Shown here: positions 26,355 to 35,554 of the stretch, piece after piece | Position numbering within the stretch: position 1 is the stretch's first letter | Layout of the letters: each line of letters opens with the position of its first letter | Source: Wolbachia endosymbiont (group A) of Pogonocherus hispidulus | GTDB lineage: Bacteria > Pseudomonadota > Alphaproteobacteria > Rickettsiales > Anaplasmataceae | DNA length: 64,000 bases | Assembly (NCBI RefSeq): GCF_964028195.1 | Contig: NZ_OZ034750.1 | Coordinates: forward strand, 62,001-126,000 | Direction: 5' to 3' | Notes under the pieces: model-generated | Databases searched by the model: none | What the model saw: only the letters and a program-made list of their open reading frames with translations | What the model was told of the DNA's origin: nothing | Program-made: the position numbers and the translations under genes

Positions 26355-27524
26355 ATGTTAGATGTAGTATCAATTGCTTCAGATCATGCTGGTTATGAAT
26401 TAAAATCAGAAATAAAACCTTACCTGGAAGCCCTAGGTTATAGAGTGGTAGATCAAGGCTGCACTGCTAAGCAAAAGTGTGTAGATTACCCAGACTATGC
26501 TGTTAAAGTTGTAGAAGATATAACAAGCAAAAAAGCAAATTATGGGATATTAATTTGTGGTACAGGTCTGGGCATGAGTACTGTGGCAAATCGTTTTGAA
26601 GGAATCTACGCTGCTTTATGTAATAGTGTTGAGATCGCAAAATTAGCTCGCGAGCATGGCAACGCAAATGTACTGTGTCTTGGTGCAGGATTTACTGCGA
26701 GTGGATTAGCAAAAGACATAGTCAAACAATTCCTCGAAACAGAATTTTCAAAAGAAAGCAGACATAAAAAACGCCTTGATAAACTTAGCAATATAGCCTC
26801 TAAGAAAAAAAAAACAAAAACTTATAACGAAGATGAAATATCAAAATTCGCTAAAATGGCAGGTGAATGGTGGGATGAGAATGGTAAATTTAAGCCATTG
26901 CACATGATGAATCCTATTAGAGTATCTTACATTATTGAGAAAATAAAAGAGTTAAAAAAATGCGATTTAAAAGAATTATCATTGCTTGATGTTGGATGCG
27001 GTGGTGGCATTTTGTCAGAGTCAATGGCACGCGTTAGCATTAACGTTGTGGGAATAGATGTATGTGAAGAAAACATCAAAGTAGCGCATTCACATGCGAA
27101 AAAAGTAGGGTTAAATATAGAATACATGCACACCAGCATTGAAGAGCTAAGCAATGACAAGAAGTACGACGTGGTTCTGTTGATGGAAGTAGTTGAACAT
27201 GTGGATAATTTAGAGCTTTTCATGAAGAAAGCAATAGAGCTGCTAAAACCGGAGGGGTTAATCTTTATATCCACAATAAATAGAACTATCAAATCCTTCT
27301 GCCTTGCAATAATTGGTGCAGAGTACATATTAAATTGGCTGCCAAAAGGTACGCATAACTGGAATAAATTTCTCAAGCCGTCAGAAATTGCAAATCACTT
27401 AAGAGAAAATAATGTAACGCTGCAAAACATGGCTGGCATGGAGTACAACGTAATAAAGCGTGAGTGGAATCTAACTAAAGGTGTGGATGTTAATTATATA
27501 CTCTGTGGAAACATTGTAGTTTGA
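26355..27524 (+). CDS. Fusion: ribose-5-phosphate isomerase B + UbiG 3-O-methyltransferase
   Basis: 389 residues in one frame. Residues 1-145 are RpiB: VSIASDHAGYELK, a CVDYPDYA segment, GILICGTGLGMSTVANRF and CNSVEIAKLAREHGNANVLCLG, the complete active-site set. Residues about 160-389 are UbiG: FAKMAGEWWDENGKFKPLHMMNPIR, the SAM loop LLDVGCGGGILSESMAR, VVEHVDN and KGTHNWNKFLKPSE. The first part isomerises ribose-5-phosphate and ribulose-5-phosphate; the second does both O-methylations of ubiquinone synthesis. A lysine-rich linker is encoded by an A10 run (26805-26814), a place where slippage could yield separate RpiB. The two activities are not metabolically linked. Confidence 0.9.
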   Translation: MLDVVSIASDHAGYELKSEIKPYLEALGYRVVDQGCTAKQKCVDYPDYAVKVVEDITSKKANYGILICGTGLGMSTVANRFEGIYAALCNSVEIAKLAREHGNANVLCLGAGFTASGLAKDIVKQFLETEFSKESRHKKRLDKLSNIASKKKKTKTYNEDEISKFAKMAGEWWDENGKFKPLHMMNPIRVSYIIEKIKELKKCDLKELSLLDVGCGGGILSESMARVSINVVGIDVCEENIKVAHSHAKKVGLNIEYMHTSIEELSNDKKYDVVLLMEVVEHVDNLELFMKKAIELLKPEGLIFISTINRTIKSFCLAIIGAEYILNWLPKGTHNWNKFLKPSEIANHLRENNVTLQNMAGMEYNVIKREWNLTKGVDVNYILCGNIVV

Positions 27525-28404
27525 GACGGTTCTAATATCATCCGAGTAGCTTGACTACTTGGATCCAGATTGGACACTGAGTTGGTGAGTATAAAAGTAT
27601 AGCTAACGCGAGCTCTACGTCATACCGTCACGAACCGTCATACCGCGATTCATTCGCGGTATCTTAGCCGCTAAAACAAAGCGGGATGACAGCAGTCCTA
27701 CGTCATACCGTCACGGTATCTCTAGATCCCGCTAACAAGTAGCAGGATGACGAGTTACTATACCGCCGCGGTATCTCTTAGCCGCTAACAAGCAGCGGGA
27801 TGATGGTTGTCGTTTAGCTATAAATGTTTAAGAAATTTACCAAACGAAAAAAAAGGCAAAAGAAGCCCCAGTTACTATCTATTTTCAGTATTTGGCGTTT
27901 TTTAAGCCTTAAACGCTGCAATTTAGCTGCTTTTAAGTGCAACTAACCTCAGCTAAAATGTTTAAGAAATTTACTAAGCAGAAAAAAAGGCAAAGAAATC
28001 CCGTGGTAATTAGTGTTCACTCTCTAATCCTGCAAATTGGCGTACTATACTGTCTTAAACGACTTATAAGCGCGTTTCAGCTTATGTAGGTAAAAACCCA
28101 GAAATATTGTGAAGACATAAGGTGCACATAGTGCAAAAAATTAAAAATAAGACGCCAACTACGTTGTTTTCTTGCTGTTTAATCTGCACAGATGAAGATA
28201 ACTGAATACCTTCAGTTTCATGATAAGGGGGCTGGCGGAGTTTGTCAAGGAAGTTTTTTCGTTTCTATGTTGTCAGCTACTTGGATGACACCATCTGCTG
28301 TACGGATTGCTTTCTAAAACAAACGTTTGTATAGTTATACATAGTGTACTACATATTGATTTTTATTACTAGCACAGATACGATAAAGCTTTAAGCACTG
28401 CATA
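27525..28404. other. Non-coding repeat region between rpiB-ubiG and metG
   Basis: No gene is supported. From 27600 to 27805 there are tandem palindromes of the ACCGCG/CCGCTA type, including the uninterrupted CGATTCATTCGCGG centre near 27649. Module copy 3 follows, inverted, to 28266. The last 130 bases are unique AT-rich sequence that should carry the metG promoter. Confidence 0.8.
27815..28266 (-). repeat. Dispersed ~460-bp module, copy 3 (inverted)
   Basis: The reverse complement matches copy 1 almost throughout, including CCCCCTTATCATGAAACTG and the two polyT sub-units, and belongs to the same subfamily. It lacks the AGACTTCTTGC terminal repeats seen around copies 1, 2 and 4. Confidence 0.85.
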
Positions 28405-30003
28405 ATGGAACAATTCGAGAACTTTTACATCACCACGCCAACATATTACGTAAATGACAAGCCACATATCGGGCATGCATATACCTCTCTTTTGTGTGAT
28501 GTTGTGGCAAGGTTCATGAAACTAGCTGGGAAAAATGTCAAATTTACCACCGGTACAGATGAACATGGACAAAAAATAGAAAAAGCAGCTAAAGCAAAGG
28601 AAATGCAGCCAAAAGAATTTACAGATGAAGTGAGCGTTTCATTTAAAGAATTGGCTAAGTTCATGAATTTTGAGTATGACGATTTTATTCGCACTACGGA
28701 GGAACGTCACAAAAAAGCAGTTATAGCTTTATGGAATAGACTTGAAGAGAGAGGACAAATATATTTGGATTCCTATTCGGGTTGGTATTCAGTTCGTGAC
28801 GAAGCATTTTATCAGGAGTCAGAGCTGATAGATGGCAAAGCACCAACAGGCGCAGAAGTTCAGTGGATAAAAGAAGAGAGCTACTTTTTTCGCTTGTCAA
28901 ACTGGCAAGACAAATTGCTAGAGCTATATGAAAATCAACCAAATTTTATCTTTCCTGAGAGCAGAAAAAATGAAGTGATATCGTTTGTAAAATTAGGGCT
29001 CATTGACCTTTCAATCTCTCGCACTAGTTTTAACTGGGGAATAAAAGTACCAGGTAATGACAAACACGTAATCTATGTCTGGATAGATGCATTAACCAAT
29101 TATCTTACATCAATAGGTTTTCCTAGTACTGAAGGTGAAGAATATAAGAGGTTTTGGGCAGAATCCAAAACGCAGATTCCAGTGTCAAGCACTGGAATGA
29201 CGCCGAACCTAGCTGACAGCTCTTTCAACGTTCATGTAATCGGCAAAGACATATTGCGCTTTCACGCTGTATATTGGCCGGCTATCCTCCTTGCAGCAGG
29301 TTTGCCACTACCAAAACAAGTAGCAGTTCATGGTTGGTGGCTAAACGAAGGAGAAAAAATATCCAAGTCCCTTGGTAATGTCATAGATCCAATTGGCCTC
29401 GCTCAAGAGTTTGGTGTTGATCAGCTACGCTATTTTCTCCTCAGGGAAGCAAGCTTCGGCCAAGATGGCAACTTTAGTAAGAAAAATATGATCAGCCGGA
29501 TAAATTCAGAACTGGCAAACAACATAGGCAATTTAGTACAAAGAACAATTTCATTTTTACACAAGCAATGTTCTGGAATTGTACCAACAATCGATCAAAG
29601 CCTACTTAAAGGTGAAGAAAGTCTTCCAGGTTGCAAAGCTATACTCGATCAAGTGATGAATCACCTATCAAAGTATGAATTTAACCATATCATACTTCTA
29701 ATCATCAACATCTCTTCTGAAGCAAATGCCTACATAGACAAAAGTGCACCCTGGACACTAAGCAAAACTGACAGAGAGCGCATGAATTTAGTAATTTACA
29801 AGTTACTGGAATATATCAGGATAATAGGCATTTTATTGCAGCCAATTGTCCCGAGGTCAGCGGAAATGATACTTGATCAACTGCAAATCCCGAAAGAGCA
29901 ACAAGATTTAAAATCTCTGTGCAACGCATGCGTAAGCTTAGGCATTACGCTGCCTAAACCTACGCCGGTTTTTTTGAGGGTTGATGCTAAAGAGGAGAAA
30001 TAG
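28405..30003 (+). CDS. metG: Methionyl-tRNA synthetase with repeat-derived insert
   Basis: 532 residues. The class I signatures are present: YYVNDKPHIGHAYTS (HIGH) near residue 20 and EKISKSLGN (KMSKS) near residue 318. FTTGTDEHGQKI, SGWYSVRDEAFY and WIDALTNYL are standard MetRS blocks. The zinc-knuckle cysteines are missing, as in single-domain forms. Residues about 257-266 ([11 protein letters not shown]) are encoded by a palindromic repeat (29174-29202) placed in the linker before NVHVIGKDI. No C-terminal tRNA-binding domain is seen. A perfect hairpin covers the stop codon. Confidence 0.94.
   Translation: MEQFENFYITTPTYYVNDKPHIGHAYTSLLCDVVARFMKLAGKNVKFTTGTDEHGQKIEKAAKAKEMQPKEFTDEVSVSFKELAKFMNFEYDDFIRTTEERHKKAVIALWNRLEERGQIYLDSYSGWYSVRDEAFYQESELIDGKAPTGAEVQWIKEESYFFRLSNWQDKLLELYENQPNFIFPESRKNEVISFVKLGLIDLSISRTSFNWGIKVPGNDKHVIYVWIDALTNYLTSIGFPSTEGEEYKRFWAESKTQIPVSSTGMTPNLADSSFNVHVIGKDILRFHAVYWPAILLAAGLPLPKQVAVHGWWLNEGEKISKSLGNVIDPIGLAQEFGVDQLRYFLLREASFGQDGNFSKKNMISRINSELANNIGNLVQRTISFLHKQCSGIVPTIDQSLLKGEESLPGCKAILDQVMNHLSKYEFNHIILLIINISSEANAYIDKSAPWTLSKTDRERMNLVIYKLLEYIRIIGILLQPIVPRSAEMILDQLQIPKEQQDLKSLCNACVSLGITLPKPTPVFLRVDAKEEK
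29174..29202. repeat. Palindromic repeat inside metG
   Basis: GATTCCAGTGTCAAGCACTG followed by GAATGAC is one arm-pair of the CATCCCAGTG palindrome. It is read in frame as IPVSSTGMT, the same peptide as in lysS. Confidence 0.85.
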
Positions 30004-30022
30004 TGTAAAAACTATTTCTCCT
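29993..30022 (+). terminator. Perfect 12-bp hairpin over the metG stop codon
   Basis: AGGAGAAATAGT (29993-30004) and ACTATTTCTCCT (30011-30022) enclose a six-base loop. The stop TAG is inside the left arm. No T run follows on this strand, so it may stabilise or process the mRNA and not terminate it. Confidence 0.4.
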
Positions 30023-30076
30023 GGATGGGATTATCTTTAGTTAACAACGGTGCACACCGCTGTCTACATATTCAAG

Positions 30077-31354
30077 TTAGGTGGCAAGTGCCTTAGTTAC
30101 TTTAGCAAAATATGGTTTAGTAACATCAGCATCTATCACTACTACTTCAGTCATTGCCGACTTAACCTTTCCTAGGCTCCATGCAAACCAGCCTTGACCA
30201 TTTTCTTCTTTAGTTGGCTGACTTTCTGGGCTAGAAATCTCAGTACCTTTTTCATCACCAGATTCTGCATCATAAAATACATCCTGATCCTCAGAAAGAC
30301 TCATTAAATAACTTTTAGCAGCATCAACATTTAAATGATCAGGTTGCTTAGGAACGTTATCAATATTTAAATAATCCAAACTATTAGCTCGTTGCTTTTG
30401 CTCACTGGAAAGAACCTCAAGATTTAAATAATCCAAACGAGTTAGTTCTTGCATGCTAGGTTTAGATCCATCTTCACGCTTAAACTGCTCTTCCGGACTA
30501 GAAACCTTAGTACCATAAATCCTACTGTACAAGCTGCTTCCAACGCTGTTAAGTGCTCCTTTTGTATACTCAACTAATGTACCATAAACATTTTTTAATT
30601 TATTTCCAGCACTATTAAATTTCCCTTTTACATACTCAACTGATGTGCCATAAGCATTTTTCGCACTACCTACGACATTTTTTAAGTCATTTGCAACATC
30701 ACTACGGCGCTGCTTAATAGTACTATGAACGCGCCCACTACTGTAGGCTTCTGCTACATATGCAAATGCTTCTTGAGATGCTTCTTTGATATTCTTTATT
30801 GCTTGCGGAACAAAAGTTTTCTTGTGTTTAAATTTTTCTATTTCTTCTTTTGGATTATTAATCTCCTCATTTTTTTTATTAATTTCAATTTTCTGCTTAG
30901 AAATTTCTTCCTCTTTAGCTTTTACTTCCACTTCTTTTTTAGTCAGCTGGTCATTTTGCCCAGAAATTGTTTGTTCTTGAGCTTGTATCTTAGCTTCTAA
31001 CTCAGAAATGGTTTGCTTTTGATCCTGTACTACAGCTTCTTTCTCAGAAATTATTTTATTTTTAGCTTCTACTTTACTTTTTTCATCAGCAAGCTGAGCT
31101 TCCTTCTCAGAAATTGTTTTGTTCTTACTAATTGCTTTATACGAAAGTGCAATAGTTACAACAGAAAACACAGCATAACCAATAATAAATGGCAAGCCAA
31201 CACTTAATGCTGCAACTGGAGCTAAGAAACCAATATAAGGAGCTGCAGCAAACACTCCAGATGCTAATAAAGTGAAAGTAGCCAGAGTTCCAGCTATATA
31301 ATAGGGTACATTGTTTTTATTCATCATCTCACGTATTATAAAATATAATACCAT
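30077..31354 (-). CDS. Hypothetical membrane coiled-coil protein with internal repeats
   Basis: 425 residues, family not recognised. Two hydrophobic helices (about residues 18-72) are followed by a long coiled coil (about 73-175) built from EKEAxxxxxxxxIxEKE-type heptads (ISEKEAQLADEK, ISEKEAVVQDQK). The next part has two copies of a motif like NAYGTSVEYVKG and NVYGTLVEYTKG, then three copies of a LDYLN/DHLNVD motif, and an acidic tail. The layout of membrane hairpin, coiled coil and short linear repeats resembles host-interacting proteins of intracellular bacteria, but that is inference. The start could be the MM pair at residues 10-11. Confidence 0.6.
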   Translation of the reverse strand: MVLYFIIREMMNKNNVPYYIAGTLATFTLLASGVFAAAPYIGFLAPVAALSVGLPFIIGYAVFSVVTIALSYKAISKNKTISEKEAQLADEKSKVEAKNKIISEKEAVVQDQKQTISELEAKIQAQEQTISGQNDQLTKKEVEVKAKEEEISKQKIEINKKNEEINNPKEEIEKFKHKKTFVPQAIKNIKEASQEAFAYVAEAYSSGRVHSTIKQRRSDVANDLKNVVGSAKNAYGTSVEYVKGKFNSAGNKLKNVYGTLVEYTKGALNSVGSSLYSRIYGTKVSSPEEQFKREDGSKPSMQELTRLDYLNLEVLSSEQKQRANSLDYLNIDNVPKQPDHLNVDAAKSYLMSLSEDQDVFYDAESGDEKGTEISSPESQPTKEENGQGWFAWSLGKVKSAMTEVVVIDADVTKPYFAKVTKALAT

Positions 31355-31440
31355 TATAAAAGGATTTTTAAGAAGTTGTCAAGCTATCTTTATATAAAAA
31401 AATAATTGATAAACTTGGGAACAAGAAGATTGCTGCCAAG

Positions 31441-32892
31441 CTATGAACTATGCCTTTCCGTGTAATCTTTAAATGCACCTCTGTTAGAGTCAAAATATAG
31501 CTTCACACTGCCAATTGGTCCATTTCTCTGCTTTGCAATAATGAGCTCTGCAATGTTTCTAATTTTTTCCATTTTCTCTTGCCATTCCCGATGTTTATTG
31601 TTTCCTTCATTTGGCTGTTTTCTTAGTTCATAATACTCTTCTCTATAGAGAAACATTACTATATCTGCGTCTTGCTCTATGCTCCCTGAATCACGTAAAT
31701 CAGAAAGTTGTGGTTTTTTATCATCCCTCTGCTCAACAGAACGAGAGAGCTGAGATAGTGCAACAATAGGAATATTTAGCTCCTTTGCAATTGCTTTCAA
31801 ACCCTGCGTCACTTCCGAGATTTCTTGCACTCTATTTTCATTACTCCTTTTTGTTGTTCCTCTGATTAGCTGCAAATAATCAATGAATACCACTTCTACA
31901 TTATATAATTGATACAGCAAGCGTATTCTGGTGCGAAGGGCACTAATTGATAGCGCAGGGGTGTCATCTATGATGAAAGGCAGTTCAGATAATTCTGTAC
32001 TAGTATTGATAAATTCATGCAATTCAAAATCACTAATTCTCCCGGTTAATGCCTTATAATAACTAATCCCTGAATCTATAGTGATCAGCCTTGCAGTTAA
32101 TTGCTCTGCTGACATTTCAAGCGAGAAAAACGCTACATAGTGTTGCTTATCTGCTCTTTTTTGCAACATCTTACAAGCATTAAGTGCGATGTTTAGCGCC
32201 AATGCTGTTTTTCCCATAGAAGGCCTTGCAGCTAAAATTAATAAATCAGATTTTTGTAGACCACCAAGAAGCTGATTTAGATCTTGAAGTCCGGTTGTAA
32301 CGCCTAGCGCTTCTGGATTATTTTTCAGTGTGCTGATCTTCTCAACTACATCTTTAATTGAACTTGCAAGTTTTATATATGTTTTCTCACCTTGTTTTTT
32401 TACTGCCAAATTGAACAATTTTGTCATTGCTTGTTCAATTTGCGCCTGTGCAGGATTTTCAATATCGTAGTTGTAGCTATCACCAACTATTTCTTGCCCG
32501 AGCTTAATTAAACATCTCCTTAAGTAAGTATCACGGATTATTCTAGTCAAACTATAGATATCAAGTGCAATACTTGCCTTCGCTGCAAGCTTTGCTAAGT
32601 ACTCTACCCCACCACATTCGGTAAATGCTTTGTCGTGCTCAAAAAACATCTTGAGGCTCAGTTCATTGGCAATTATGCCATGTTTCCTGGTTTTGGATAT
32701 TTGCGTAAAAATACTTTGATGTAATGGATCATAGAAATTCTCCGCTGTGATTGTGTCTTCAACCGCATCACAGATTCTATTATCACGAATCATTGCACCA
32801 ATAAGCATCTGTTCAGCTTCTAAATTATGCGGTAATTTACATATTTCCTTGTCTACACTTCTTGAACCCAAGAGACTAGCTAATTCATTCAT
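31441..32892 (-). CDS. dnaB: Replicative DNA helicase DnaB
   Basis: 483 residues. The N-terminal domain starts LPHNLEAEQMLIGAMIRDN. The RecA-type C-terminal domain shows Walker A in LAARPSMGKTALALNIA near residue 225, FFSLEMSAEQLTAR, and Walker B in VEVVFIDYLQLI. The motif with the arginine finger is DLRDSGSIEQDADIVMFLYR. It unwinds DNA at the fork and recruits the primase (24101-25840). No intein or insertion is present. It reads away from the tRNA-Leu gene with a 115-base spacer. Confidence 0.95.
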   Translation of the reverse strand: MNELASLLGSRSVDKEICKLPHNLEAEQMLIGAMIRDNRICDAVEDTITAENFYDPLHQSIFTQISKTRKHGIIANELSLKMFFEHDKAFTECGGVEYLAKLAAKASIALDIYSLTRIIRDTYLRRCLIKLGQEIVGDSYNYDIENPAQAQIEQAMTKLFNLAVKKQGEKTYIKLASSIKDVVEKISTLKNNPEALGVTTGLQDLNQLLGGLQKSDLLILAARPSMGKTALALNIALNACKMLQKRADKQHYVAFFSLEMSAEQLTARLITIDSGISYYKALTGRISDFELHEFINTSTELSELPFIIDDTPALSISALRTRIRLLYQLYNVEVVFIDYLQLIRGTTKRSNENRVQEISEVTQGLKAIAKELNIPIVALSQLSRSVEQRDDKKPQLSDLRDSGSIEQDADIVMFLYREEYYELRKQPNEGNNKHREWQEKMEKIRNIAELIIAKQRNGPIGSVKLYFDSNRGAFKDYTERHSS

Positions 32893-32967
32893 TTTAAGTT
32901 TTGAGAGTAACTATTGATTATTGTAGAATATTTAGTCCTCATTTGAAAGATGTAAAGGCAAAAAAAT

Positions 32968-32995
32968 TTGACTAATTCCGTGTTGCCTATAGCAT
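32968..32995 (+). promoter_or_regulatory. Possible promoter of tRNA-Leu
   Basis: TTGACT (32968-32973) and TAGCAT (32990-32995) are 16 bases apart and end about 11 bases before the tRNA. The -35 box is good and the -10 box is poor. Confidence 0.3.
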
Positions 32996-33006
32996 TAAAA
33001 CTTAAT

Positions 33007-33089
33007 GCCCCTGTGGTGGAATGGTAGACACGGCAGACTCAAAATCTGTTGCTTGCAAAAGCATGCTGGTTCAAGTCCGGCCAGGGGCA
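33007..33089 (+). tRNA. tRNA-Leu (anticodon CAA)
   Basis: The 7-bp acceptor stem GCCCCTG/CAGGGGC with discriminator A is perfect. The anticodon loop CTCAAAA carries CAA, closed by GCAGA/TCTGT. A long class II variable arm (TGCTTGCAAAAGCATG) and the T-loop GGTTCAAGTCC identify leucine. CCA is not encoded. The RDD-protein gene starts 25 bases later and may share the transcript. Confidence 0.95.
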
Positions 33090-33113
33090 CGTTAAATATT
33101 GGAAAGTGTATAT

Positions 33114-33710
33114 ATGTTACATAAATTTTTTGATCGTTTATTTTCTATTTTTTCTTCTATAAATGTTGTTCAAAAGGTGAAAAAGGATGAAAATGGAATA
33201 TGTTATGTAACGGGCCTCAGGCGCTATATATCAGTATTGCTTGATTTAATTATTATCGTTTTGTTCTTGCAGTTTTGCAGCCAAGCCTTAAACCAGCTCT
33301 TTACAAACTCAGAGGATAGCAAAATATTAAGTCAAATTGCTGCAAAATACCAAATGCAAGCGCCACTGTCTGCAGAAGAAAAGACAACGCAGAGTAGACT
33401 TGTAAAATTAATGATTCTAAATCAAATAGTCCAGTTTATTATGCTCTTTTGCTATGTAATATATATGTGGGTAAAGTTTGCTGCTACACCTGGAAAACTA
33501 TTATTTGGGCTCAGAGTTGTAGATGCACAAACCTTCGGAAAAATGACTTTAAGGCAAGCAACCAAGAGATTTTTTTCCCTCATACTATCAGTTGCACCAT
33601 TATTCTTGGGCTTTTTATGGTCAAATTTCAACAAACGCTGCCAAACTTGGCACGATAAGATCGCAGGCACAGTGGTTGTCACGAGTAAAAGCCTCAGAAG
33701 GCAGAGCTAA
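33114..33710 (+). CDS. RDD family membrane protein
   Basis: 198 residues from ATG 33114, which has GGAAAG upstream; a TTG 15 bases earlier is also in frame. The first RDD segment is TGLRRYISVLLDLIIIVL, with the Arg and Asp of the family name. Later come the segment VKFAATPGKLLFGLRVVD and RQATKRFFSLILS, and the end WHDKIAGTVVV, all typical. Three or four membrane helices are visible. RDD proteins are transporters or stress proteins of mostly unknown substrate. It follows a tRNA and converges on lysS. Confidence 0.85.
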   Translation: MLHKFFDRLFSIFSSINVVQKVKKDENGICYVTGLRRYISVLLDLIIIVLFLQFCSQALNQLFTNSEDSKILSQIAAKYQMQAPLSAEEKTTQSRLVKLMILNQIVQFIMLFCYVIYMWVKFAATPGKLLFGLRVVDAQTFGKMTLRQATKRFFSLILSVAPLFLGFLWSNFNKRCQTWHDKIAGTVVVTSKSLRRQS

Positions 33711-33743
33711 AAACTAAAGAGCTCAAATGAAAGAAGGTAAACT

Positions 33744-35462
33744 CTAAAGTATACATTTAGTAGCGCTTTCTATGAGAGAAATCGTATTATCTATTCCATA
33801 AAGCTTTATGAAAGATCCCATTCTTGGACCGGTTTTTTGGCCAAGTAACGTTTCATATAATAGCTGAAACCAGTCACGTAAGTTGGTATAATCATATTTT
33901 TTTCCAATAGAAAATACCTGAGATTGAATTTCTTCAGCAGTAGCAGTTGTAGATAGAGAATGTAAAGTGTCCTTCAAATCTAGTAACGCTTCTTTCTCTT
34001 TTGCATTTGGAGTTTTATATGATTTTGTTGGTTTGATAAAATCGTGGTAATACTTTACTGCAAAGTCTGAAAGTCTATCAAGCATTTTATTATTTTCTGG
34101 TGTAACGTTCAGTGCATAAGAGGATATAAAACCCCATAGGATCTCTTTGTTTTCAGCATTACAAGCCGCTGCTAGGTTTAAAAGTAGTGAGAAATTTATG
34201 CCTGAAGTTTCTATGTTGGGAACATTGCCCCGGTGGATATGCCAGGCGGGATTATCTAATCGTTGTTCTAGTGAAAGATTAGCACCTCGGTCAGGTGTCA
34301 TTCCAGTGCTTGACACTGGAATCCATATTTTTTCTTCCTGGATCCCAGTGTCAAGCACTGGGATGACAGAAGAGAACTCTGGAATGACAATAGATGATTC
34401 TGAAGATTCTGTATTGAGCACATTATCCTTATTTTCATGATAACGCTTAACAAACTCTAGATACTCGTCAGTTGATTTTGGTATCACATCAAAATATAAA
34501 CGTTTAGTTTTTTTAGGGCTCTGAAAAATGTACAATGCTAAACTCTCTGTTGGTGCGTAAGTTAACCACTCTTCAATTGAAATGCCATTTCCTTTTGATT
34601 TTGATATTTTCTTTCCTTCTTTATCAAGGAAAAACTCGTAGCAAAACAGAAGTGGTGGCTTTTCTCCAAGTATTTCACATATTTGACTTGAAAGCACAGC
34701 AGATGGAGTTAAATCTTTTCCGTGAGCTTCATAATTTACTCCAAATGCGGCCCACCTCATTCCCCAATCAGGTTTCCATTGCAGTTTACATTTTCCTTTT
34801 GTCACTGGAACTTCTATTTTTTCCCCGTTTGGGTCTTCATACGTGATTGTTCCTTTATCTGTATTTGTTTCAATTACTGGAACTTGTAAAACTTGGGAAG
34901 TTTTTGGGCATATCGGCAAGAATGGACTGTAAGTCTGCTGCCTTTCTTCCCGAAATGATGGAAGCATTACGTCCATCACTTTATCATAATTTTTCAGCAG
35001 GAGTAAAAGTTTTTCATCGTAAACGCCAGATTTATAACACTCTGTTGCACTCCTGAACTCGTATTCAAATTCAAACAAATCAAGAAATTTACACAACAAT
35101 GAATTCATATGATGACCATAACTTTCATGAGTCCCAAATGGATCTGGGATTATAGTGAGTGGCTTATTTAAGTGCTCTCTTAGCATCTCTTGATTTGGCA
35201 CGTTATCTGGTATTTTTCGTAAACCATCCATATCATCTGAAACTGCAATGATTTTGGTTTTTATACCAGGAGCTATTTTTTTTAATGCATTTACAACAAC
35301 TGTAGTGCGGAAAACCTCTCCAAAGGTTCCTATGTGGGGTAAACCAGAGGGTCCATAACCAGTTTCAAATATTATTTCTTTTTTATTAGGAAACTCTTGC
35401 AATATTTTTTCTGCTTCTTGAAATGGCCAACTTGTCATTATCTGGGTTAAATTATTAATCAA
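33744..35462 (-). CDS. lysS: Class I lysyl-tRNA synthetase with two repeat-derived inserts
   Basis: 572 residues. This is the archaeal-type class I enzyme (LysK), which replaces the class II enzyme in many alphaproteobacteria. The signatures are TGYGPSGLPHIGTFGEV (HIGH-like) and EGKKISKSKGNGISIEEWL (KMSKS). IIAVSDDMDGLRKIPDN and WGMRWAAFGVNYEAHGKDL are family blocks. Residues about 365-388 ([25 protein letters not shown], given in two pieces) come from palindromic repeats at 34297-34367. The insert sits in the loop between the catalytic and alpha-helical domains, where it may be tolerated. It is the only LysRS seen in this window. Confidence 0.93.
   Translation of the reverse strand: MINNLTQIMTSWPFQEAEKILQEFPNKKEIIFETGYGPSGLPHIGTFGEVFRTTVVVNALKKIAPGIKTKIIAVSDDMDGLRKIPDNVPNQEMLREHLNKPLTIIPDPFGTHESYGHHMNSLLCKFLDLFEFEYEFRSATECYKSGVYDEKLLLLLKNYDKVMDVMLPSFREERQQTYSPFLPICPKTSQVLQVPVIETNTDKGTITYEDPNGEKIEVPVTKGKCKLQWKPDWGMRWAAFGVNYEAHGKDLTPSAVLSSQICEILGEKPPLLFCYEFFLDKEGKKISKSKGNGISIEEWLTYAPTESLALYIFQSPKKTKRLYFDVIPKSTDEYLEFVKRYHENKDNVLNTESSESSIVIPEFSSVIPVLDTGIQEEKIWIPVSSTGMTPDRGANLSLEQRLDNPAWHIHRGNVPNIETSGINFSLLLNLAAACNAENKEILWGFISSYALNVTPENNKMLDRLSDFAVKYYHDFIKPTKSYKTPNAKEKEALLDLKDTLHSLSTTATAEEIQSQVFSIGKKYDYTNLRDWFQLLYETLLGQKTGPRMGSFIKLYGIDNTISLIESATKCIL
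34297..34367. repeat. Palindromic repeat pair inside lysS
   Basis: GTCATTCCAGTGCTTGACAC... and ...TCAAGCACTGGGATGAC are inverted partners separated by about 15 bases. On the coding strand they give IPVLDTGIQ and IPVSSTGMT, with no stop codon. Confidence 0.86.
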
Positions 35463-35505
35463 TGTATCTTAACTTAAAGTGCTACTAGTTTCAATGGATT
35501 TTTAA

Positions 35506-35511
35506 TATAAT
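35506..35511 (+). promoter_or_regulatory. Possible -10 box of the virB3-virB6 operon
   Basis: TATAAT stands 44 bases before virB3 in the 92-base divergent spacer with lysS. No convincing -35 box is found at the right distance. A second candidate TATAGT follows at 35514-35519. Confidence 0.35.
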
Positions 35512-35554
35512 GGTATAGTATTAGTGTTAGAGCTATTATTAGAAGGTTAAAGAT

